This document shows, piece after piece, positions 56,955 to 64,000 of a stretch of 64,000 nt of DNA. The notes beneath the pieces are model-generated. The model worked only from the letters and a program-made list of their open reading frames with translations. It did not search any database and was not told the DNA's origin. Made by a program: the position numbers and the translations under genes. Each line of letters opens with the position of its first letter. Position 1 is the stretch's first letter. The stretch covers positions 124,001-188,000 of the forward strand of contig JADLZK010012234.1 in assembly GCA_015847255.1 (NCBI GenBank), read 5' to 3'. The stretch is from Hyparrhenia diplandra. Lineage: Eukaryota > Streptophyta > Magnoliopsida > Poales > Poaceae.

Positions 56955-59900
56955 ATGTCCCCGTCCTTGCCACCGTCAGTTCTACCAAGATGCGTTGGCA
57001 TCGTATATCAGGTAATCGATGATACGTACATGGAGACGAGCTTCCTATACGTGCAAGGTGGGCATCCTAAGAAAGGAGATTACCTCACGTTTCATACGAT
57101 ACTGTCCAGCACTACTACGACACACTCCAGGTACTGTTTTCTGCTGTTGATAAGTCGGTGGCTGTTTTATTGTGATAGAAAAACATTGATAAGTTCAAGT
57201 GAACAGGCCGCAAGAATTTTCGAGAAGTATGCACACAAGATTATACTTGGAGCCATCCAAGGAGCACCACGGTGACGGTGACGGTTACGAGGAGCTCTTC
57301 CACGTGAGATGCGCTTACAACAACAAGTACTTGGTGGCCAAACAAGTGATGGAGAAAGACCGTGACAACTATATGGCGGAAAGCCTTGACGAACCAGGTA
57401 GAGAAGTACCAAACAAGGTGTCATTTTTGTTTGACGTGGCAGACGAACCAGAGGAAGACCTGTCCAAGTCGTCGTGCACCTTGTTCCGTATCCATGTGCA
57501 ACAAAGTGACTCTGTTGGTCCTCTGAAAAGGTTTGGGCGTCATCACCGAGTCAGGTAATGACGTTTCCTAGAAGCAACTTTAATTATATTCAGTCCGCAA
57601 ATTTAATTTGTACGCTCTATATATATTCCCTCCACTGTACCAAAAAAAAACCTATTGTATAAATAACTCCTGTTTGCACCTAATAAATAAATAAATATAC
57701 ATTATGTCCATATGGACATAACGTATCTAAAAACACTACAAGAAAACCCAGACGTTTTATGCTTTATTTCGTCTCTAATGAAGTATAGATATGCTTTACT
57801 GTCTGGACTGGAGCATCTCAACATGTACATACCGGGTTAGGAACTGTAGTTATGTTTTGTCAAGCGTGTCTAATTGCGTACCTACATCCCTTGAGCCATT
57901 TTAAATTCCATATGTCAAGCAAGGTTGATATGCTTTTATATTATATGTTGTTATTGCTATTATATTTTATGGAACTGTTTTTCAATACACACATAATCCT
58001 ATATACTTTCAACACTACAGAACAGAAGAAGATGGAACACTACACAAAACGCATTTGATTCAAAATTAGAGCAATCAGAGTCAACAATTAAACCAATCAT
58101 TATATTCATATACAAAATGTATACTTTACATATTCCTTTATTTCTTATACATTGATCTAATCTATTTTAAAAAATTTGTGCATGCCAATTTAATATTTGC
58201 CTTTTCATTTATCAGATTCTCTTGACATGCTTAAATGACCCTGCAGATCAAATAAATAAATTCTATAAGTTCTAGAAAATACAACGCCCCACAAATTTCT
58301 CTGGAAAAGAATGCCTTACACTACTAATGAAATGATTTTGCATGATGGGCGGTTTTGATTTTGCGTGGCGGGCATTAGAACCGTCACGCATGCAAGGTCA
58401 AGGTTAATCATGGATTAACCGTGGCGGTCTACGGTGCCGCCATGGTTGGTATTAACCATGGCGGGCACATTAGGACGCCCGCCATGGAAAATAATTTAGA
58501 AATAAAAAAAGTCCACCGAGCCCAGTAGCCCGCCTCCACCCGATCCGGATCGCGCGCGCGCCCGGTCGATCGCTGTCGTAGCCTCGATCCATCGCAGCTC
58601 GGCCGTGGTAGATCCCCGCCACCGCCGGATCCGCATGCCTAGGGTTCGGGCTGCCACCGCCAGCTCCACCCGCGCCAGGGGTTCAGGCCGCCGCCGCCAT
58701 GGCTGGCTTTGTGCCCGCCGTTGCCTGATCCGGACCTCCAATTTGCCGCCGTGGACCTTCTCCTCGCCAGATCCGCTATCACCGGCACCTCATCGCCGGA
58801 TCTGTAGAGAAAGGGAAGAGTGAGGGATGAGAGACGGGAGGAAGGGAAGGAGTGCGCCCCGCCGCTATATGCTTCGGGCGCCGCCACCGAGGACCGCGCG
58901 ACCCCCGCTTCCGTGTGCTGCCACCAAGGACTGCGCGCCCGCTTCTGCGTCGACAGGTCACGACGGTGTGCCTCCTCACGCCACCGAATCCGCTGGTCGC
59001 CGGCCGGGTTAACGAGTGAGGAGGGGAGCTCCGACCGCCGCCGCCAAGCGCCGGTGAGGAGGGGATCCGCGCGGGAGGAAGAGAGTGCAAGTGAGAGCGG
59101 AGTATGGGAGACGGAAGGAAGGGGAAGAGCGACGGGCGAGGAGCGCGTGCGTGGTGCGGTGCCATAGAAGTAGAGTGGGAGGAGTGTGCGCGGGGCTTGA
59201 CTGCTGGAGTGTGGGGTGGAACCCTAAGTCTCTAATTTATATGAGCCCACTAAGAGAGTGTATGGGCTTTCCTAGCTGGACCATTATTCTACCATGGCGG
59301 GCTTTTTAAATTGCCCGCCATGGTAAATTGATTTTGCGTGGCGGGCACCTTAACCTGCTCGTCATAGAAATTATTTTCTCGTGGCGGGCATGTTAAGGTG
59401 TCCACCACGAAAATCAATTTTCTCGTGGGCGGTAAAACTTGACCGCCATGAAAAATAAAACTGGATGTGACGGGGCATTAACCGTGACGGAAAAAGGAGT
59501 GCTCGCCACTTTGTAAAGATTTTACGGTATCACGCAAGATCATTTCGTTAGTAGTGTTAGCTAGAGATAGAAGTAAAGTTATTTTTTATAAATGTTGCTA
59601 AAAGTCCAAATAAAGGGTCAATAGAAACACAGGTTGCATTCAATTGATTAAAAAAATATGATGCTCACATAAGTACGTATGTATTATATATTTAACAAGA
59701 CAGCTAACTGCTGCTAAGGAATAAAGTATATAAATTTCACGTAAAGCAAAACAACAATCCTAGTTCGTAACCAACGGATCATAAGGGAACAAAATTTGAC
59801 ACGCCATTAGTAGCAAGAACTGGAAAATGTGTAACGATGTGCCACATCATGTACTTTATTTAGAACTACTGTACAGAGCTAGTTCGTATCTAGAATAAAA

Positions 59901-62900
59901 AAAAATCAGGTTGTTCGAATTAGCAAATATGGTGGTGGAATACTCAAACAATACTTACAGTAACATGATTGTTTGTTGGCACTAGTTAATTCAGAAACCA
60001 ATTTCATATGTTCAGAGAAATTGAGAATGATTTGACGTGCCTACACTTACACTTTGTTCGATCATATACACCTTAAATCTACAAATATACACATGGGAGT
60101 AGCTACTCCCTAGGAGTAGAAAATAATTTCCCCATATATATACACACACAAAATAGCGCGTTATAGCGCCGGTATAGCAGCGCAAATTAAATAGCGCGAC
60201 ACAATTTCTCTTTTTTGCGCTATACACGCTATTGACGATATTTCACGCTAAAGCGCTGCTATTGCACGCTATTGCCGCTATGGCGCTAACCTGGCGCTAT
60301 TGTTGGCTGGCCCAAAAGGAGGCAAATCGAACATCAGCTAGCTTAAACTTCATGGTGGATGTGGAATGTGGATGCTATCAACTTATTACTTTATCAGTTA
60401 TGAACTTGTGATTATGAATTTATGATTTATGATATATTGATATGATATGTCATATGTGATATGATTATCAGAATGATTGCGGAAATGAGGACAAACTTAT
60501 TTTTATGTTTTCTGGTTCAAAACAAATAGCGCGCTATAGCGGCGCAATAGCGTGAGGAGCTAGCTGACGCCATAGCGCGAAGCTGCCGCCGTAGCACGAC
60601 TATAGCGCCGCTTATATCGGCAATAGCGGCTAGAAATGGAAAACGCCACTTTTCATAGCGCCGCAATTTTTTTTCGTGGAAGCAACTTAGTAAGCGCTTG
60701 TTTGGCACAACTTCTTGCGCAGCTTCGGCTGGTCCCGCACTAGCAACTATAGCAATACTGATCGTAGGAGCTGTTTATCTCACTTCTTGCAAAATAAACA
60801 TGGACCCAGGAGAAATCAAAATTTATGGCCCTCTGGCTCTCGCTCCTCCGGGCACCGTAGTGCAGAGCTAGAGCCCAAAGGAGCCCAGGTGAACAAAGAC
60901 TAAATCTTGTATCCACTCGTGAGTATAGTATCTAGTTGACTAAATATGAGCACATCAATTTCATCCTTATAAACAATGTTGCTTAATGAAATAAGAAGTT
61001 GATTACCAGAGAAATCCTAAGAGTAAGTTGACTTTCGCTAAGGTATAAGACGTAGAAGGAGCACCGACAGCTCGGCACCTCCTCCAAACTGATCCTTCTC
61101 TCTACCTCTCTATTTCTAAAGACTAGATCCTTATGAGAACTAATCTTTTCTTGAATGCTAGCTCTTGAGTGAAGATCATTTTATGAGACACCTCTCTTTA
61201 TACTGACTAGAGAATATGAATTAGGGTTTCAGGGATGCTTTGCCTTAGGGGGTACAAGGTTGCATATATCGGCCGGTAGAATGAACTAGAGCCCTCAGAT
61301 GAAACCAACCTTGAACAACGGCAGAGATCGGATCTCAATGGCGGCCGGGAACCAACGTGCGAAGGCGGGTGACAAAACAGGCCTGGGGGAGTTCGGGCTG
61401 ACCCGACCTAAGGGCCAAGTCGGTAGACCCAGCTTAATGACAGGTGGCCCTCCATTGGTGGGCTTGTGTTCTCTAGAATCTTCTCAAGTTCGTTTCCTCA
61501 CGGAATATGCTTTAGTTCGTTTCCTCACGGAATATGCTTTTTAGCCCGATGTGTGGGTTCTCTTTAGCTCTTTGCACATTTAGTCCCCGCAGAACATAGA
61601 TTCACCAAAACCTATGGAATCGTATTAGTTCAACCCCTAAGTCTATATTGGTAATTCATGTATGCCCTTTTCCATGTTTCGTTGACGGTTAAAAATTGTA
61701 GTCATCTACCATCAACACTTGTGTACAACAAAGAAACACAATCTTTCTTGGGTTCAAAAATTGGCAAATCTTCATAACTCATCCATATATCACCTTAGCT
61801 CTTTATGGGATGACTTTTTTTCCTCCGCCATGAGCAGTTGAAAGACAAAACAACTTGACCTGAGCACTAGTTTTCCTCGTAAGGCCAAAATCAATGGCAC
61901 TCCTGTAGCAATTGTGTAGGTGGGAGTGGGATGGTGGGAAGAGCACGAGGGAGACATCATCACTTCAAGGTCCATAATAAACATACTTGCAAAAAAAAAA
62001 AAGTCCATAAAAACATGTCCAAACAAACATTAAGTGTATTAGATTTTGGAGCTCCAAAACCTTTATTGATATCATATTGTTCTATGTTATGTCTTAGGCT
62101 CTTAGCTACCCGAACCCGTTTACTGAGCCTGTGGCTCATCACCCTCCACCCATCTTAAATTCATAACAGCATGTCGACACAATAGCCACCTATTTAAATT
62201 GAGTTCATTATCTTTTATCAGCTTTCCATACAGGATTAACTATTTATTGTACTAGCATTTATTATGGATCTTAGATTTATTTGATTTTACGATTGCACCT
62301 AGCCAACTAAATCAAAGAAAAAGCTAGCTCGTCATTGTTGGCATGAGCACCGCATAACAAATTATATACCCTGTTGCAACACACGGGTACATGTTTGCTA
62401 ATGATAATATATGCATGGACTAACATTGTAATTCTTTTTTTATAATGATAACAGCTTTTTCCGCCCCAAATCAGATGAAAAAGTTGGGTTCTTAACAACT
62501 AATTGGACTTCCCGTCGTAGGAGGGCTGGTGAATGGCAATTACCCCCTCGTATTAGTGTGGTTTATCACGACGTAATTCTGCTTGATTTGTCAGAGCAAA
62601 CAATATTGCCTCCTTATGTGGCTTTCAAAATTGTTGAAGGCGAAGACAACTTCTATCTAAAAGTGTTTGATGATGACTTTCTTCAATTTTCATCAACAGA
62701 TATAACAGATAAAAGTATAAGGTTCATGACTTTTAATTATGCTGATGGAAGTGTCCGTTTGAAATCAGTGGATAAGGACAGGTTTCTGAAGTTCACCGAT
62801 GATGACATCCGGATCAAAGCTGTGGGAACCATCACCGATGACGGCACATTATTCAAGGCTTTGAAATATGGCGATTTCTTTGCACTACAAACTCTGCCCA

Positions 62901-63610
62901 AGAACAAGGGCAGCACATTCTGTACTTGTAGTAAGGACGAACAGCTTGCTGTTGGCGAAGGCATCACTAAAAAATCAAAATTTATGTTGGTAGAACCAGT
63001 TCTTAGTCGGGAGATCTACAATGTTCAGTACCACACAAACCATCATTCCAGGATTTTCGACACCACGAAAATGAACATGGCTACAGCAGCAGCTACCAAT
63101 AGAACCAGTGAAAAAAATACCATCAAATCATCCGTGTCAATCACCACCAAAGAATCAAGCAAATGGGAGGCCACGGCTACCCATAAGGCGGGCGTCCAAG
63201 TGACCTTCCACGGTGGGTTATCACTGAAACTGTTTGATATAGGCTTTGACTCTCGTATGGACACTCAGTATGGTTATGAATTTTCTCATGCAACTACATG
63301 GGGAACAACCTCTGAAGTTGAAAAGAAGCAAGAGATTGATTATGAGGTTACTGTTCCAGCAAATAAAAGGGTCATACTGACTGTGACTGCAAGTCAAGCT
63401 AAATACGATGTTCCCTTCTCCTACACACAGAAGGATTTGCTGCCCAACGGAGAAGTAGTGATTGAGGACTATGACGATGGTTTGTATACAGGTATGAATT
63501 GTTTTGACCTCCAATATGAGACCAGAGAAGAAGACATTCAGACCAAAAAAAAGAGAGAAGAAGACCTTGAGTCCTCGTCGTCAGAAAAGAGAAAAAAAGC
63601 CATCGAATAA
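56955..63610 (+). CDS. Amaranthin-lectin / aerolysin-like fusion protein (Hfr-2 type), three exons, 559 aa
   Basis: Coding exons are 56955-57130, 57207-57554 and 62455-63610, with GT/AG borders and matching phases; the second intron is 4.9 kb. Residues of about 1-172 resemble an amaranthin (agglutinin) domain (ELFHVRCAYNNKYLVAKQ) and about 205-357 a second, diverged one. About 358-535 form an aerolysin/ETX-MTX2-type beta-pore domain: Thr/Ser-rich strands, the stretch YEVTVPANKRVILTV, and DLQYETREED. A Lys/Glu-rich tail follows. Cereal members such as wheat Hfr-2 are induced by insect attack and thought to act as pore-forming defence lectins, binding sugars and then membranes; function here is inferred. 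No signal peptide is visible, so synthesis is cytosolic. The reading frame is complete with no break seen. Confidence 0.85.
58319..59556. mobile_element. Non-autonomous CACTA element (1.24 kb) in the lectin gene intron
   Basis: The left end CACTACTAATGAAATGAT and the right end, on the other strand, CACTACTAACGAAATGAT are CACTA terminal inverted repeats. TTA flanks both sides (58316-58318 and 59557-59559), the 3-bp duplication expected. Subterminal regions contain many 'ccatggcgggc / gcccgccatgg' and 'cgtggcggg' motifs in both orientations, likely transposase-binding repeats. The GC-rich centre (58530-59210) has open frames on both strands without a recognised product, perhaps captured DNA. 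No transposase is present. Confidence 0.94.
60150..60675. mobile_element. Non-autonomous DNA element with 'tagcgc' subterminal repeats
   Basis: Two clusters of tagcg/cgcta motifs (60150-60300 and 60525-60665) in both orientations bracket an AT-rich core: the first starts 'aaaatagcgcgttatagcgc', the second starts 'caaatagcgcgctatagcgg'. Dense short motifs at both ends suggest a hAT-like non-autonomous element in the lectin intron. I could not fix terminal repeats or a target duplication. Confidence 0.5.
61030..61714 (-). repeat. Diverged LTR remnant related to elements A and B
   Basis: Read on the minus strand from 61714 it begins TGTTGATGGTAG and then follows the A/B LTR plan: 'catatagacttaggggttgaact'-type block, 'cgattccataggttttggtg', 'cggggact', 'ttctagaga' and 'ccgttgttcaaggttggt'. 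It is truncated at its other end and holds a 27-bp tandem duplication (agttcgtttcctcacggaat units at about 61487 and 61514). It lies in the lectin intron. Confidence 0.65.
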
Positions 63611-64000
63611 AGGTGATTTGATTCAGCTCCATGATTTGTGAGAGGAAACTTCTACGTACGACCTGCATCGATACGTACAAATATGGTTCTGTACTTCTTT
63701 TTTCTGAAACAAACAATGTATGGCTCTATATTGGTTATACCTTTCTTGTGATGTGTGTGTGTGCCTGCTGCACCCAGAGAGAGATTATGTTCTGTACCGC
63801 GCATAGCAACTGCATGTACCGTGCAGCATCATCGGTATATATAAGAGCCTGCTAAAAGAGCCTGCTAAACACTGAGGAGATAAAAGAGCCTGCTATTATT
63901 GTTCTTTGTAGCTGTGACACCGAAGAGATAAAAGAGCCTGCTAAAAAATATGCATCATATGTGGTATATATAAGTAGGCCATGAGAGCAAAAGTAGGCAA
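63611..64000. repeat. 3' flank with four copies of agagcctgcta
   Basis: After the lectin stop the 3' UTR-like DNA contains AGAGCCTGCTA at 63844, 63857, 63885 and 63933, the last two preceded by 'gagataaa'. No further gene is visible before the window ends. Confidence 0.8.

Noticed and set aside
58496..59309. Arg/Ser-rich frames in the lectin intron as an intron-nested gene
   Set aside because: They are inside the CACTA element, occur on both strands and have no domain.
1..64000. tRNA genes, CRISPR arrays, bacterial operons
   Set aside because: No tRNA-like B-box/acceptor pairing or spaced direct repeats were seen, and the sequence is clearly plant nuclear DNA.

Overview
This is plant nuclear DNA, almost certainly from a grass. 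Evidence: intron-containing genes with grass-type products (a cinnamyl-alcohol-dehydrogenase-like gene of the atypical rice CAD1/CAD4 type, and an amaranthin-lectin/aerolysin gene of the type known from wheat and barley), Stowaway, CACTA and hAT elements, and a retrotransposon with a 4.7 kb LTR resembling the cereal LARD class. The pooid grasses are the best guess. Only four loci look like host genes. The rest is layered transposon sequence.

Layout. 1-1.1 kb: a GC-rich small membrane-protein gene that appears frameshifted. 1.3-4.2 kb: a small MITE and a nearly complete but decayed hAT element with an 8-bp target duplication and a broken minus-strand transposase. 4.6-5.7 kb: a three-exon gene for a 78-residue SVIP-like p97/CDC48-binding protein. 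6-15 kb: repeats, including a Stowaway MITE, a MULE-like element carrying a possible receptor-kinase membrane segment, and a 520-bp hAT MITE with a perfect 8-bp target duplication. 16.7-18.3 kb: an intact six-exon CAD-like gene. 19.9-31.6 kb: a three-layer nest in which a poly(A)-tailed retroposon is split by a gag-only LTR retrotransposon, which itself holds a 5'-truncated LINE. 32.2-35.3 kb: a second copy of that retroposon, split by a 1.78 kb solo LTR. 35.9-37.0 kb: a 1.1 kb mariner/Stowaway-type element filled with GC-rich DNA. 37.4-41.0 kb: a LINE whose reverse transcriptase has lost motif A. 41.1-42.5 kb: tandem copies of a local repeat unit plus a fragment of plastid 23S rDNA. 42.5-54 kb: a LARD-like element whose 3' LTR was hit by an oppositely oriented gag-protease element, after which a deletion fused the two interiors. 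54-57 kb: more copies of the local unit, then the promoter of the last gene. 56.95-63.6 kb: a three-exon lectin-aerolysin gene with a 4.9 kb intron that houses a CACTA element and other repeats.

The four host loci do not form a pathway or cluster. The SVIP-like protein would act on ER/vacuolar membranes with CDC48. The CAD-like enzyme would reduce aldehydes if active, although its proton-relay residues are replaced. The lectin-aerolysin protein belongs to a family linked to defence against insects. The most informative features are the datable nested insertions, the in-frame catalytic deletion in the LINE, the plastid fragment, and the duplicated 5' flank of the lectin gene about 15 kb upstream of it. 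No clearly novel biological system was seen.
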